A stretch of 64,000 nt of DNA from Curtobacterium flaccumfaciens (GCF_004361695.1 NZ_SNVW01000008.1:62001-126000), one strand, 5' to 3'. Positions 1 through 8,712 are shown, counted from the first letter of the stretch. Notes: a model not told the origin generated them from the sequence alone. Translations and numbers: made by a program.

Positions 1-142
1 CGATCTCGACCGTCAGGAGCGAGTCCTGCTTGAGGAAGCGCTGCAGGAGTTGGACGTGCGACGGGCTGCCGATGCGGGAACGGTTCGCCGGGCCGACGAT
101 GTGGACGTCCTCGGTCTCAGCCGACTTGATGATCTTGAACAC
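1..142 (-). CDS. Partial protein with a small domain shared with the next M23 peptidase
   Basis: Only the first 47 codons are in the window; the rest lies beyond the left edge. The GTG start at 142 has GAGAGG five bases upstream. The translation begins MFKIIKSAETEDVHIVGPAN and continues to a segment ending LLTVEI. It is clearly homologous to the last ~60 residues of the neighbouring M23 protein, which begins MFKLIKANETGRVWIVGPAG. The gene lies 18 bases downstream of that peptidase on the same strand, so the two are probably co-transcribed. The shared module seems able to stand alone or be fused to an enzyme. No function is known to me; a wall-binding or phage-lysin-like accessory role is only a guess. 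Confidence 0.7.
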   Translation of the reverse strand, partial: MFKIIKSAETEDVHIVGPANRSRIGSPSHVQLLQRFLKQDSLLTVEI

Positions 143-160
143 GTGATGCCTCTCAGTCGG

Positions 161-901
161 TCAGGCTGCGGGCCAGACCTGGCGGATGTAGCTCTTGCAG
201 ATGTCGATCTCGACCGTCAGCAGGTCGCTCGACCGCTGGAACCGCTCGAGCAGTCCGGCGTGCGTGGCGTTGCTGACGTGGACCTTGCCGGCGGGACCGA
301 CGATCCACACCCGCCCGGTCTCGTTCGCCTTGATGAGCTTGAACATGTCGTCGTCGTCTCCGGTGCTGGGGTTGGTCGGGGTGGGCGCCGGCTTGCCCGG
401 GTTGAGGCGAGCCGTCGTGATGACCTTCGCGGGGTCCTGGTTCTGGCCGTTGACGAGGTACTCGAGGTGCAGGTGCGGCCCCGTGACCTTGCCCGTGTCT
501 CCGACCTGGCCGAGGAGCGTCCCCAGCTCGATGGTCTGTCCGGTCTTGACCGTGATGCTCCCGGCGACCATGTGGTTGTAGCTCGTGACGAAGCCGCCGC
601 CGTGGTCGATCCGGACCTGGTTGCCCCACCCGCTGTTCGCCCCCGCGAACGCCACCTTGCCGCCGGCGCAGGCGTGGATGTTGACGCCTGCGCCCGCTCG
701 GTAGTCGACGCCCCAGTGCATCTTGCGGATGCCGTCCACCGGGTGCACGCGCATGCCGTACGGCGAACTGACGCCCCACGCCTGCGTGAACGGGAAGACG
801 AACGCCGGAGCTGCCAACGCTGGGACTGTTCGGAAGATCTCTGTGACGGAGGCTGCTGCTGCCACTCCGGCTGCGCCGGTGAGCAGCATCCTTCGTGACA
901 T
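161..901 (-). CDS. Secreted M23-family (LytM-type) peptidoglycan endopeptidase
   Basis: Predicted 246-residue exported metallopeptidase. I start at the ATG at 901 because a Tat-like signal SRRMLLTGAAGVAAAA follows at once and an AAGGGGGG stretch abuts the start; an in-frame upstream ATG at 946 would add 15 residues. The zinc-site motifs of the family are present: HWGVDYRAG (H...D) and GPHLHLEYL (HxH). M23 enzymes cut peptide cross-links of peptidoglycan. A Pro/Thr linker followed by DDDD leads to a ~60-residue C-terminal module that recurs in the next gene. The hydrophobic N-terminus and wall substrate place it outside the membrane. Catalytic motifs are complete; the C-terminal module is of unknown role. 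Confidence 0.85.
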   Translation of the reverse strand: MSRRMLLTGAAGVAAAASVTEIFRTVPALAAPAFVFPFTQAWGVSSPYGMRVHPVDGIRKMHWGVDYRAGAGVNIHACAGGKVAFAGANSGWGNQVRIDHGGGFVTSYNHMVAGSITVKTGQTIELGTLLGQVGDTGKVTGPHLHLEYLVNGQNQDPAKVITTARLNPGKPAPTPTNPSTGDDDDMFKLIKANETGRVWIVGPAGKVHVSNATHAGLLERFQRSSDLLTVEIDICKSYIRQVWPAA

Positions 902-999
902 CCCCCCTTGTTTCTGTGTATGCACACAGGGAGTCTGTCGCACCATCCGGAACCGCCGCAGTCCTCGTTTCGGAGGACATGAAGTTTCGTCGAGTCAGG

Positions 1000-1080
1000 T
1001 GCCGGTGCCGTCGCGACCGGTGTCGACGCGACCGGTGCCGCCGCGACCGCCGCCGCCGCGACCGGTGCCGTCGCGACCGG
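1000..1080. repeat. Short GCGACCG-rich tandem repeat between genes
   Basis: This stretch has at least five copies of GCGACCG at 12-18 base spacing. The 15-mer GTGCCGTCGCGACCG occurs at both ends (1006-1020 and 1066-1080). It lies just past the stop of the permease gene and upstream of the M23 gene. The imperfect period makes an expanded simple repeat more likely than a regulatory array. Confidence 0.6.
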
Positions 1081-1082
1081 GG

Positions 1083-2513
1083 TCAGTCGCCGAGGGGCTT
1101 GCCGGTCGTCTCGCCCGTCGCCAGCTTGCTGTGCTTGCGCGAGTAGCCGAAGTACACGCCGAGGCCGATCGCGAACCAGACGGCGAAGCGGACCCAGGTC
1201 TCCCACTGCAGGAACGTCACGAGCCACAGCGATGCGATCACGCCGATGATCGGGATCACCGGCATGAACGGCAGCTTGAACTGGCGGTCGAGGTCGGGCT
1301 GGCGGTACCGCAGCACGATCACCGCGGAGCAGACCACCACGAAGGCGAGCAGGATGCCGATGTTCGTCAGCTCCGCCACGACGCCGATCGGCAGCACACC
1401 CGCCAGGATCGCCGACGCGATGCCGAGGATCCACGTGACCCGGGTCGGCACGTGGCGCTTCGGGTCGGTCTTCGCGAACCACTTCGGCATCAGGCCGTCG
1501 CGGCTCATCGAGAACCAGACGCGGCTCGCGCCGAGCATGAAGGTCACGAGGACGGTGATGATGCCGACGATGGCGCCGATCGCGATGACGTTCGCGACAC
1601 CGCCGAGACCGACCGACGCGAACGCCGACGAGAAGCCCGACGCCGGGTCGATGTCGGTGTACTTCTGCATGCCCGTCAGGACGAGCGTCGCCAGGACGTA
1701 GAGGACCATCGAGATGCCGAGGGACAGCAGGATCGCCTTCGGCATGTGCTTCCGGGCGTCGGTGGACTCCTCGGCCGCGGTGGACATCGCGTCGTAGCCG
1801 AACACGGCGAAGAACACCGTCGCGGCGCCGGTCATCACGCCGCCGAACCCGAACGGGAAGTACGGGGAGTAGTTCGCGCTGTTGATGTGGAACACGCCGA
1901 GCACCACGATGAGCACGACGAGCGCCACCTTGATGCCGACCGCCACGAACTCGAACCGGGCGGCGCTGCGGATGCCGCGGGTGAGCACGAACGCGGTGAG
2001 CAGGCAGAGGATGATCGCGAAGACGTCGATCACGTGGCCGTCGCCGGTGCCGGGGGCGCCGAGCATCCAGGCGGGTAGGTCGATGCCGAACTGGCCGACG
2101 AGGAACCCGACGTAGCCGGAGATGCCGATCGCGACCACCGCCACGATCGCGGTGTACTCGAGCAGCAGGTCCCAGCCGATGAACCAGCCGACGATCTCGC
2201 CGAGGACCGCGTAGCCGTACGTGTACGCGCTGCCGGCCTTCGGGATGAGGCCGGCGAACTCCGCGTACGACAGGGCTGCGGCGGCACTCGCGACACCGGC
2301 CACGAGGAAGCTGATGAGGACGGCGGGGCCGGCGACGCCGTTCGCCACCGTGCCGGCGAGGGTGAAGATCCCCGCGCCGATGATGCCGCCGATGCCGATC
2401 GCGGTGAGCTGCCAGAGGCCGAGGTGCCGTTTGAGGCCGTCCTCGCCACCGGTCTCGTCGTCGATCGTGTCGATCGGCTTCCGTCGGAAGAGGGTGCGTG
2501 TCGTCGTCGTCAC
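1083..2513 (-). CDS. APC-superfamily amino acid permease (cationic amino acid transporter type)
   Basis: A 476-residue integral membrane transporter expected to import amino acids with protons, or to exchange them. The GTG start at 2513 begins a polar N-terminus (VTTTTRTLFRRK); an open frame extends further upstream but that part is low-complexity and unlike the family. The N-terminal signature GLWQLTAIGIGGIIGAGIF is typical of the APC/CAT family, and about 12 hydrophobic segments follow. It resembles YfnA-type basic amino acid permeases; substrate cannot be set from sequence alone. It is transcribed alone and ends at a repeat-rich spacer. Confidence 0.85.
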   Translation of the reverse strand: MTTTTRTLFRRKPIDTIDDETGGEDGLKRHLGLWQLTAIGIGGIIGAGIFTLAGTVANGVAGPAVLISFLVAGVASAAAALSYAEFAGLIPKAGSAYTYGYAVLGEIVGWFIGWDLLLEYTAIVAVVAIGISGYVGFLVGQFGIDLPAWMLGAPGTGDGHVIDVFAIILCLLTAFVLTRGIRSAARFEFVAVGIKVALVVLIVVLGVFHINSANYSPYFPFGFGGVMTGAATVFFAVFGYDAMSTAAEESTDARKHMPKAILLSLGISMVLYVLATLVLTGMQKYTDIDPASGFSSAFASVGLGGVANVIAIGAIVGIITVLVTFMLGASRVWFSMSRDGLMPKWFAKTDPKRHVPTRVTWILGIASAILAGVLPIGVVAELTNIGILLAFVVVCSAVIVLRYRQPDLDRQFKLPFMPVIPIIGVIASLWLVTFLQWETWVRFAVWFAIGLGVYFGYSRKHSKLATGETTGKPLGD

Positions 2514-2608
2514 GCGCCCACTCTGCTCCTCGGGAGCGCGTTGTGCGCGGTTGGCCGCCCGGCCGCGCGCCCGGCGGGGCGCGCGGGGCGGGGGCCCGTT
2601 TCGCGGTG

Positions 2609-2648
2609 AGCGACAGTTCACGCGCTCGCTGCCGCGTGAACTGTCGCT
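2609..2648. repeat. 16-bp perfect inverted repeat, AGTTCAC family, copy 1
   Basis: AGCGACAGTTCACGCG at 2609-2624 is repeated in inverse at 2633-2648 with an 8-base loop, followed by GGCCCGAAACTCGG. A degenerate relative with the same flank lies at 41173-41232. Both lie outside or at the end of genes. A strong hairpin is likely, but no T-run follows, so an ordinary intrinsic terminator is uncertain. Confidence 0.75.
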
Positions 2649-2773
2649 GGGCCCGAAACTCGGGCGGCGCCGGGGCAGAGAGCCGGGGCAGAGAGGCGGG
2701 CGGCGAGGCGGGCGGAACGGCCGGGGGACGGACGCGACGGCGAACCAGCAGGGGCGCGGCGTAGACGGGAGCC

Positions 2774-3262
2774 ATGCGACGACCCACCCGAACCGAACCC
2801 GCTGCCGGCCAGGAATCCGTGTGGGACTACCCGCGTCCGCCCGCCGTCGAACCGGTGCACGAGCGCGTGGTGGTGCGGCTCGGCGGGGTCGTGATCGCCG
2901 ACACGACGGCTGCGGTGCGGGTGCTGGAGACCTCCCACCCGCCGGTGTACTACCTGCCGATGGCCGATCTGGACCTCCGGCCAGCCGACGGCTCGAGCAT
3001 GTGCGAGTTCAAGGGCCACGCCCGGTACTTCGACGTGGTCGGTGGGGGTGCCGTGGCCTCGCGGGCGGCCTGGAACTACCCGACGCCGGAGCCGGGGTAC
3101 GAGGTGCTCCGCGACATGGTGGCGATCTACCCGTCGGCGATGGACTCGTGCGAGGTCGGTGGTGAGGTCGTGCAGGCGCAGGAGGGCGACTTCTACGGCG
3201 GCTGGATCACGTCGAAGGTCGTCGGGCCGTTCAAGGGCGGGGCGGGCACGCTCGGGTGGTGA
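2774..3262 (+). CDS. DUF427 domain protein
   Basis: A 162-residue soluble protein that matches the DUF427 family pattern along most of its length: VWDYPRPPAVEP, a central ASRAAWNYPTPEPGYE and a C-terminal FYGGWITSKVVGPFKGG. The family forms a small beta-rich fold found in many actinobacteria and fungi, with no established biochemical role known to me. The ATG has GGAG too close to act as a normal Shine-Dalgarno, and a TAGACG hexamer sits six bases upstream, so it may be leaderless. It converges with the next membrane protein gene. Confidence 0.8.
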   Translation: MRRPTRTEPAAGQESVWDYPRPPAVEPVHERVVVRLGGVVIADTTAAVRVLETSHPPVYYLPMADLDLRPADGSSMCEFKGHARYFDVVGGGAVASRAAWNYPTPEPGYEVLRDMVAIYPSAMDSCEVGGEVVQAQEGDFYGGWITSKVVGPFKGGAGTLGW

Positions 3263-3274
3263 GGGTGTGGGCGA

Positions 3275-3607
3275 TCACCGGAACGCGTACGGCGACCAGA
3301 ACGGCGGCGGGAACGCACCCCCGGTGACGATCACGAGCAACTGCCACACGAGCATCGCCAGCCCGAGCGCCCCGATCACGATCCCGATCCACGACCAGAC
3401 CCGCACGGCCCGTCGACGCCCCGCGATCGCGATCGCCCGCCACCCGCTCAGCACGCACACCACGCCGAACGCGGCACCGAGCAGGACGTGCCGTCCCGTC
3501 GAGGCGGCCGGCACGATGATGCCCATGTAGAACGCGATCGGCCCGAGCAGCACGGCCAGGGTCGCGGGAACGGCGGCTGGCTCGTGGTCCCGCGTGGCTG
3601 CTCCCAT
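3275..3607 (-). CDS. Small membrane protein of unknown function
   Basis: A 110-residue protein starting MGAATRDHEPAAVPATL. I prefer the ATG at 3607 to an upstream in-frame start at 3673 because the added residues are polar, low-complexity and overlap the divergent promoter region. Three hydrophobic segments are visible: ~13-33, ~41-58 and ~68-95. An Arg-rich cytoplasmic loop (GRRRAVR) lies between the second and third. The ending GGAFPPPFWSPYAF is aromatic and Pro-rich. No family is recognised. It is divergent from the DoxX-like gene. Confidence 0.6.
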   Translation of the reverse strand: MGAATRDHEPAAVPATLAVLLGPIAFYMGIIVPAASTGRHVLLGAAFGVVCVLSGWRAIAIAGRRRAVRVWSWIGIVIGALGLAMLVWQLLVIVTGGAFPPPFWSPYAFR

Positions 3608-3702
3608 GCGTCCGAATCTACCGACCGACGAGTCGTGGCGCGCGAGCCGGTCCGATCCAGCGGCAGCGGGCACCGGGCTGGTCGGACGGGCACGATGGAG
3701 GC

Positions 3703-4083
3703 ATGCGTTCCTTCCTCCGCGTCCTGCTCGGTCTCGCCCTGGTCTTCGCCGGCACGAGCCACCTCACCTTCGCCCGGCAGGACTTCCGCGCGCAGGTCCC
3801 CGAGTTCGTCCCGCTCGACGAGGACACCACCGTCCTCGCCTCGGGCGTCGCCGAGATCGCCCTCGGCAGCGCCCTCGTGCTCGCACCGCGCCGGAGCCGC
3901 CGCACCGTCGGGAACGTCGTCGCCCTGTTCTTCGTGGCGGTCTTCCCCGGCAACGTCTCGCAGTGGCTGAACCGTCGCGACGCCTTCGGCCTCGACTCGG
4001 ACGTCAAGCGCATCGGTCGGCTGTTCGGGCAGCCCCTGCTCATCGCCGCCTCCCTCTGGTCGACGCGCGGGCGGCGAGTGTGA
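3703..4083 (+). CDS. DoxX-like small membrane protein
   Basis: A 126-residue protein with four hydrophobic segments and the DoxX-like opening LRVLLGLALVFAGTSHLTF. The family comprises small quinone- or redox-associated membrane proteins whose exact roles are mostly undefined. A CACGAT hexamer lies six bases before the ATG. Its TGA overlaps the ATG of the next gene by one base, so the two are translationally coupled and may work together. Confidence 0.65.
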   Translation: MRSFLRVLLGLALVFAGTSHLTFARQDFRAQVPEFVPLDEDTTVLASGVAEIALGSALVLAPRRSRRTVGNVVALFFVAVFPGNVSQWLNRRDAFGLDSDVKRIGRLFGQPLLIAASLWSTRGRRV

Positions 4084-4559
4084 TGGCAGCCCGCGCGGGA
4101 GTCGGCTCGGACCGGTCGGCACGTGCGCCCGGTCCGGCGTCGGGTGCCGCGTCGGCTGCGGATCCGCTCGGGTCCGGTCCGGCAGCCTTCGGCCGGGAGG
4201 CGCGCCACCCCCGGGCAGGGCGCCGCCGCGTCGTCGACGTGGTCGCCACCACGGCGCTGCTGGTCCTGTTGGCCGCCGAGTCGGTCGTCGCCGGGGGCGG
4301 GATCGTGTTCCTGTCGCTCGCGTTCGGCTCGTGCGGGGCGCCGGGCAACACCTGCGACGAGGCGTTCGGGGGAGCGGTCGTGTCCGTCGGCCCGGTCTTG
4401 GTGGGCCTGGTACTCGTCGCCACCCTGGTCGTGTGCGTGCTCCGTCTCGTGCGGCGGAAGCTGACCTGGCCGTTCGCGTTGCTCGGGATCGCGGCCGTCG
4501 TGGCGGTGTTCTTCGGCGCGATCCTGTTGGTGGACAGCGCGATCACGCACGGCATCTGA
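4083..4559 (+). CDS. Hypothetical membrane protein coupled to the DoxX-like gene
   Basis: A 158-residue protein with a disordered Ala/Gly/Pro-rich N-terminus (~45 residues) ending in basic RAGRRR. Three hydrophobic spans follow at ~52-82, ~94-120 and ~131-155. The loop after the first span holds two cysteines (SCGAPGNTC) that could form an external disulfide. The ATG at 4083 shares one base with the previous stop codon (TGATG). No family is recognised. Confidence 0.6.
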   Translation: MAARAGVGSDRSARAPGPASGAASAADPLGSGPAAFGREARHPRAGRRRVVDVVATTALLVLLAAESVVAGGGIVFLSLAFGSCGAPGNTCDEAFGGAVVSVGPVLVGLVLVATLVVCVLRLVRRKLTWPFALLGIAAVVAVFFGAILLVDSAITHGI

Positions 4560-4673
4560 GGCCGTTCCCGGGCGTCGCAGGTTCTTCCTCCACAGGCGGC
4601 GGACAGCGGCGATCGCTCCACAGATGGCTGCTCGACCCTGCGCCGGGGTCGCTCCGGCCGCGACGCTGGGGGC

Positions 4674-5123
4674 ATGCCAGACAACGACATGCTCGACCGC
4701 CTCATCCACACCCCGGTCCGGACGGACGACGACGTGGTGGACCTCGTCGACGCGCTCCTCGAACGGCCGCTCACACGACAGTGCTGGGTGCTGTTCCTCG
4801 ACGAACGCGCCGTGCCGATCTCGTTCGTGATGCCGATCTCGGAGCTCCCGTGGCAACCCGACGAACACGTCGAGGACTTCGCGGCGCTCGCGGCCGACGT
4901 CGTGCACCAGCTCGCCGCGGCCGAGGTGGTGCTCGTGTGGGAGCGCCCCGGTGAGTCGCGCCTGTTCCCGGTCGACTGGGAGTGGGTCGACGCCTGCGAG
5001 TGCGCGCTGCGCGAGCACGGCGTCCGGATCCGGGCGCAGGTGGCGGTGCACACGGGCGGGACGGCGATCGTCTCCCTCGATGAGCCGGAGGAGACCGGTG
5101 AACCGCTCGCCCTGGTGTCGTGA
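4674..5123 (+). CDS. Conserved-looking cytosolic protein of unknown function
   Basis: A 149-residue acidic soluble protein. It begins with a helical segment (MLDRLIHTPVRTDDDVVDLVDALLERPL) containing CWVLFLDERAVPISFVMPI, then alternates strand-like and helix-like segments, including VVLVWERPGESRLFPVDWEWV. I recognise no catalytic motif. The layout resembles small alpha/beta proteins found in Microbacteriaceae next to replication or repair genes, but no function is assigned. A GACGCT hexamer lies six bases before the ATG. The gene converges with the transglycosylase-like gene, with eight bases between them. Confidence 0.6.
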   Translation: MPDNDMLDRLIHTPVRTDDDVVDLVDALLERPLTRQCWVLFLDERAVPISFVMPISELPWQPDEHVEDFAALAADVVHQLAAAEVVLVWERPGESRLFPVDWEWVDACECALREHGVRIRAQVAVHTGGTAIVSLDEPEETGEPLALVS

Positions 5124-5131
5124 CGCCCGGG

Positions 5132-5752
5132 TCAGCCCTGCGGGGCGGCGTCCGGCACGGTCTCGCCGGTGAGCCCCTCGACGACGGCCTTCGCCTCGGG
5201 CCAGAACTTCGCGTAGTGCTCGGGGTCCGAGTTGATCTGCACCGCGTGCGCCATCTGCGTCGGTGTCATGGTCTTCCACCCGGGCACCTTGACGAGCTTC
5301 GCGTAGAACATCGAGGCCGCCGTGTACGGGTCCATCCGCTGCGCGTACGTGCCCCACGCGCCGTTGTCCCGCTGCTGGAACAGTCCACGGCTGTCGGGTC
5401 CGGCGACGTCACCGTGGTCGATGTTCACCAGGCTGGACTCGCCGATCGCGGTCATCACGCCGACGGCCTGGGTGTGCGGGCCGATCCCGAGCGCCTGGGC
5501 GGCCTCGATCACGTACGCGGCGTTGACCAGGCGGTCCTGACAGAAGCCGGCGACGGGTCCGGCGGGGACGACGATCCCGCCGATCGTCTTCGAGGCGACG
5601 TCCGGGCACGTGGGCGTCGCCTCGGCGGTGACGGACTTCGCGGCACCGGACAACGAGTTCACGGCGATGACGATCACCACGATGACACCGATGCCGATCG
5701 CGACGACGCCCGCACCGAACACCGATGCGAGCGTGATGCCGACGCGGCGCAT
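5132..5752 (-). CDS. Secreted lytic-transglycosylase/lysozyme-like protein
   Basis: A 206-residue protein with an N-terminal membrane anchor (~10-35) and an extracytoplasmic lysozyme-like domain. The motifs match actinobacterial SLT-type proteins: IGESSLVNIDHGD (probable catalytic Glu), DSRGLFQQRDNGAWGT and MDPYTAASMFYAKLVKVPGW. Such proteins cut glycan strands of peptidoglycan. GAGAGGA lies six bases before the ATG. Related domains occur in phage and conjugative elements, but no other such genes are nearby, so a housekeeping wall role is more likely. Confidence 0.75.
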   Translation of the reverse strand: MRRVGITLASVFGAGVVAIGIGVIVVIVIAVNSLSGAAKSVTAEATPTCPDVASKTIGGIVVPAGPVAGFCQDRLVNAAYVIEAAQALGIGPHTQAVGVMTAIGESSLVNIDHGDVAGPDSRGLFQQRDNGAWGTYAQRMDPYTAASMFYAKLVKVPGWKTMTPTQMAHAVQINSDPEHYAKFWPEAKAVVEGLTGETVPDAAPQG

Positions 5753-5894
5753 GGCGGGTCCTCTCGGGCGGGGCGGGTCACGCGGAGCACGAAGAGGCTA
5801 CGTGCGCCGCCTGGGAACCGCACCCTCCCGAGCGGGGGTGTCGCCGGGTCCGGGGTCGGGTCGTGTCGAATCCGGTCGGGTCGGGTCGGCTGGC

Positions 5895-7355
5895 TCAGAC
5901 GTCCCGGTGCTCGTGGTCGTGCGCCTCGCGCTGGACCTTCGTCGGCTCGGTGACCAGCCCGGTCGGAGCCTTCTCGGCCTGCTTCCGCCCGTGCGTGAAC
6001 CACGTGACGATCCAGAGCAGGACGCCGAGGGCCAGCAGCGCGCCCGCGATCTGGTACTGCTGCGGGTCGCGGCCGGACGAGAACGGCAGGACCAACCACA
6101 GGCAGGTGATCACGCCGATCACGGGGATGATCACGCCGGCACGGAAGTGCTTGTGGTCGACCTTGTCGCGACGCAGGACCAGGGCGGACAGGTTCACGAC
6201 GGCGAACACCGACAGCAGCAGCAGCGACGTGGTCCCACCGAGGACGACGACGATGGGGGAGTCCGGGTCGAGCGAGACCCAGCCGATGAGCAGCAGCGAG
6301 ATGAAGGTGGTGAAGACGATCGCGCTCGACGGGGTGCGGCGCGTCGGCGAGACGCGGGCGAGGAAGCCGGGCAGGACGCCCTGCTTGCTCATGCCGTACA
6401 GCAGCCGCGACGCCATCATCATGTTGATCAGTGCGGTGTTGGCGACCGCGAACATCGAGATGAAGGGCAGCAGGTCGGCGATCGGGAAGTCCGGCGCGGC
6501 GGTCTGCACCACGGTGACCAGCGGCGTCTCGTTGCCGGCGAGCTGTCCGATCGGCACGACGGCGACGGCGCAGATGGACACGAGCACGTAGATCACGGCG
6601 GTGATGCCGAGGCCGGTGAGCATGACCTTCGGGAAGATGCGCGAGGGCTCCTTCGTCTCCTCGGCCATGTTCACCGAGTCCTCGAACCCGACCATCGCGA
6701 AGAACGCCAGCGAGGTCGCGGTGGAGATCGACAGCAGCAGGGACTTGTCCTCCGGTGTGTCGAACATCACGACGCGCGAGAAGTCCGCGTTGCCGCCCGC
6801 GATCGCCCAGAAGCCGATGAGGATGACCATCACGAGACCGCTGAGCTCCACGAGGGTGAGGACCACGTTCGTCTTCACGCTCTCGCTCACTCCGCGGAAG
6901 TTGATCGCCATCACCATGAGCATGAAGCCCATCGCGATGAGCATCACGACCGCGTTCGGCAGCTCGATGCCGAACCCGGCGCCGAGGTTCGCCGCGAACG
7001 CCCGCGACGCCGTCGACGCCGAGGTGATGCCCGAACACATCACGATGAAGGTGACGATGAACGTGACGAAGTGGATCCCGAACGCCTTGTGCACGTACAA
7101 GGCGGCGCCGGCGGTCTGCGGGTACTTCGTGACGAGCTCGAGGTACGAGAACGCGGTCAGCAGGGCCACGGCGAATGCGATGAGGAAGGGGAGCCACGCT
7201 GCTCCGCCCACCTCCGCCGCGACCTGACCCGTGAGCGCGTAGACGCCCGTGCCGAGGATGTCCCCGACGATGAACAGCAGCAGGAGTTTGGGACCGATGA
7301 CCCGCTTGAGCTCTGTCTGCTCCTGTTGCGGGCGCTCTGTGTTGGTGGTGGCCAT
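5895..7355 (-). CDS. APC-superfamily amino acid permease
   Basis: A 486-residue transporter with ~12 hydrophobic segments. It opens with VIGPKLLLLFIVGDILGTGV, an APC-family first helix, and has the conserved FFAMVGFEDSVNMAEE region in helix 6-7. It probably moves an amino acid with protons; substrate is unknown. It is only distantly like the permease at 1083-2513 and is not a recent duplicate. The C-terminus is charged and cytoplasmic (EREAHDHEHRDV-like). AGAGG precedes the ATG. An inverted repeat at 7428-7443 upstream may be its operator. Confidence 0.85.
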   Translation of the reverse strand: MATTNTERPQQEQTELKRVIGPKLLLLFIVGDILGTGVYALTGQVAAEVGGAAWLPFLIAFAVALLTAFSYLELVTKYPQTAGAALYVHKAFGIHFVTFIVTFIVMCSGITSASTASRAFAANLGAGFGIELPNAVVMLIAMGFMLMVMAINFRGVSESVKTNVVLTLVELSGLVMVILIGFWAIAGGNADFSRVVMFDTPEDKSLLLSISTATSLAFFAMVGFEDSVNMAEETKEPSRIFPKVMLTGLGITAVIYVLVSICAVAVVPIGQLAGNETPLVTVVQTAAPDFPIADLLPFISMFAVANTALINMMMASRLLYGMSKQGVLPGFLARVSPTRRTPSSAIVFTTFISLLLIGWVSLDPDSPIVVVLGGTTSLLLLSVFAVVNLSALVLRRDKVDHKHFRAGVIIPVIGVITCLWLVLPFSSGRDPQQYQIAGALLALGVLLWIVTWFTHGRKQAEKAPTGLVTEPTKVQREAHDHEHRDV

Positions 7356-7427
7356 GCGTCAGCCTCTTCCGGGGGACACCATTCTGTCCGCCTTCACAGG
7401 AAGCTCCCCGCTGATCGCAACACGGCT

Positions 7428-7443
7428 GTGTCCTGGGGGACAC
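7428..7443. promoter_or_regulatory. Possible operator GTGTCC-N4-GGACAC between divergent genes
   Basis: A perfect 6-bp inverted repeat lies between the permease (minus strand) and the acidic protein gene (plus strand). GGGGGACAC at its right half also occurs at 7371-7379, just before the permease start. Two copies of one element in a divergent promoter region suggest a regulator site. The cognate protein is not identified. Confidence 0.35.
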
Positions 7444-7487
7444 GTGATCTGCGGACGCCGGGGGACCGGGCCGCTACGCTCCGAGCC

Positions 7488-7916
7488 ATGTACGACGAGT
7501 CCACCACCACCGAAGAGCCCATCGAGTTCGCCGACTTCAACGCGAAGCTCCTCGTGCTCGACGTGCTCTGCTACGACCTCGACGTGCTCGAGCCGTACGA
7601 CGGCGAGGACGACGAGCAGAGCGACGAGGACCTCGACGTCGAGGGGCAGGACGACCGGGCGCGTGAGTACTACGACGACCTCGACCTGCTGCCGTCGCAC
7701 CTGTCCCTCGTGACGGAGCTCACCGTCGACACCGACCTCCAGGTCCTGCAGGACGTGCACCCAGGCTGGGACGGCTCCGACGACCGCTACGACCCGCAGA
7801 ACTGGGACGACGTGCTCGACCTGACGGCGCTCACGACCGTGTACGCCGCAGCGCCCCTGCCCGCCCACGTTGTGGAGCGCCTCGCCGCGAAGGGCGTCGA
7901 GGTCCGCTCCGCCTGA
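7488..7916 (+). CDS. Highly acidic hypothetical protein
   Basis: A 142-residue cytosolic protein, very rich in Asp and Glu, especially EPYDGEDDEQSDEDLDVEGQ near residue 35-55. The remainder looks globular: AKLLVLDVLCYDLDVL, HLSLVTELTVDTDLQVLQDV and LTALTTVYAAAPLPAHVVERLAAKGVEV. No family is recognised with confidence. TACGCT at 7475-7480 lies seven bases before the ATG and no Shine-Dalgarno is present, so the mRNA is probably leaderless. Confidence 0.6.
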   Translation: MYDESTTTEEPIEFADFNAKLLVLDVLCYDLDVLEPYDGEDDEQSDEDLDVEGQDDRAREYYDDLDLLPSHLSLVTELTVDTDLQVLQDVHPGWDGSDDRYDPQNWDDVLDLTALTTVYAAAPLPAHVVERLAAKGVEVRSA

Positions 7917-8048
7917 CCCGGCTCAGCCCCGCGTCGCGCGAGGTCGCGGGAACTGCCGCCCGGAGTGCGTCGGAGCTGCACCTCGTGCGACTTCGGTGGG
8001 TGCGAGGCGGCATGTCGTGCGACCTGCGCTCGCGCGACCTGCGTGCGT

Positions 8049-8669
8049 TCAGCTCGTGCAGCGGTTCAGCGCGAGCAGCTGCTCGGTGAACTGCGTCGCG
8101 CCGCCCTGCGCCGGGTGCCGGACCGCCACGGCGTCGATGCCCGCCGACGCGAGCGCACCCTGAGCCTTCCGCCCGACCGCGACCACGCGGACGGCACCGG
8201 CTCCGCCCCTGCCCGCACCGAGTGCCGACAGCAGCTCGAGCGCGACGGGTGCGCCGTCCCGCACCTCGGCTGGTCGCGGCGTGCGGTTCGTCAGTCGGTC
8301 GGCGCCGGCGAACGGGTGGTGCGGGAAGATCGCCCACGCCAGGGGCAGCGGGCCACGCCAGTCCGCGAGCGCAGCCTGCACGACCCGGGACGATGCCTCC
8401 CACGGGGCGGTCGGCTCCGGGGGCACGAGGTACTCCGGGCCGAGCTCCCGCATGCTCGTGAACGGCACACCCGTGTTCGTCATGCCGCGCCAGCCCGGGG
8501 CCTCGGCGACGAGCAGCGTGTCCGCGCCGTCGGCGACGAGCGACAGGTAGCGCGTCAGGTTCTCGCGACGCAGACGACCCTCGGCCGAGGACACGTCGTA
8601 CAGCGCCTCGGCGTCCTCGGCGACGGGCACGGCGTCGAGCGCCGCCCAGAACCCCGCGAAGTCCCTCAC
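8049..8669 (-). CDS. Uracil-DNA-glycosylase-superfamily-like protein
   Basis: A 206-residue protein with the UDG-superfamily layout: an early LLVAEAPGWRGMTNTGVPFTS (related to the GExPG-type motif) and a late VRHPAQGGATQF (related to the HPS/HPA motif). Family members remove uracil from DNA, but several subgroups have no proven activity. The polar water-activating residue cannot be assigned by eye, so catalysis is uncertain. The GTG start lies in a 9-base tandem repeat (CGACGACAC) that forms the 43-base spacer to the glycosyltransferase gene upstream. No Shine-Dalgarno is visible. Confidence 0.6.
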   Translation of the reverse strand: MRDFAGFWAALDAVPVAEDAEALYDVSSAEGRLRRENLTRYLSLVADGADTLLVAEAPGWRGMTNTGVPFTSMRELGPEYLVPPEPTAPWEASSRVVQAALADWRGPLPLAWAIFPHHPFAGADRLTNRTPRPAEVRDGAPVALELLSALGAGRGGAGAVRVVAVGRKAQGALASAGIDAVAVRHPAQGGATQFTEQLLALNRCTS

Positions 8670-8712
8670 GACGACACCGACGACACCGACGACACGTGCA
8701 CGCCCACCCCGC

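Noticed and set aside
217..2787. A 2.6-kb frame antisense-overlapping the M23 and permease genes
   Set aside because: It crosses two clear genes in another frame and is Arg/Pro-rich; only the permease and M23 frames carry family motifs.
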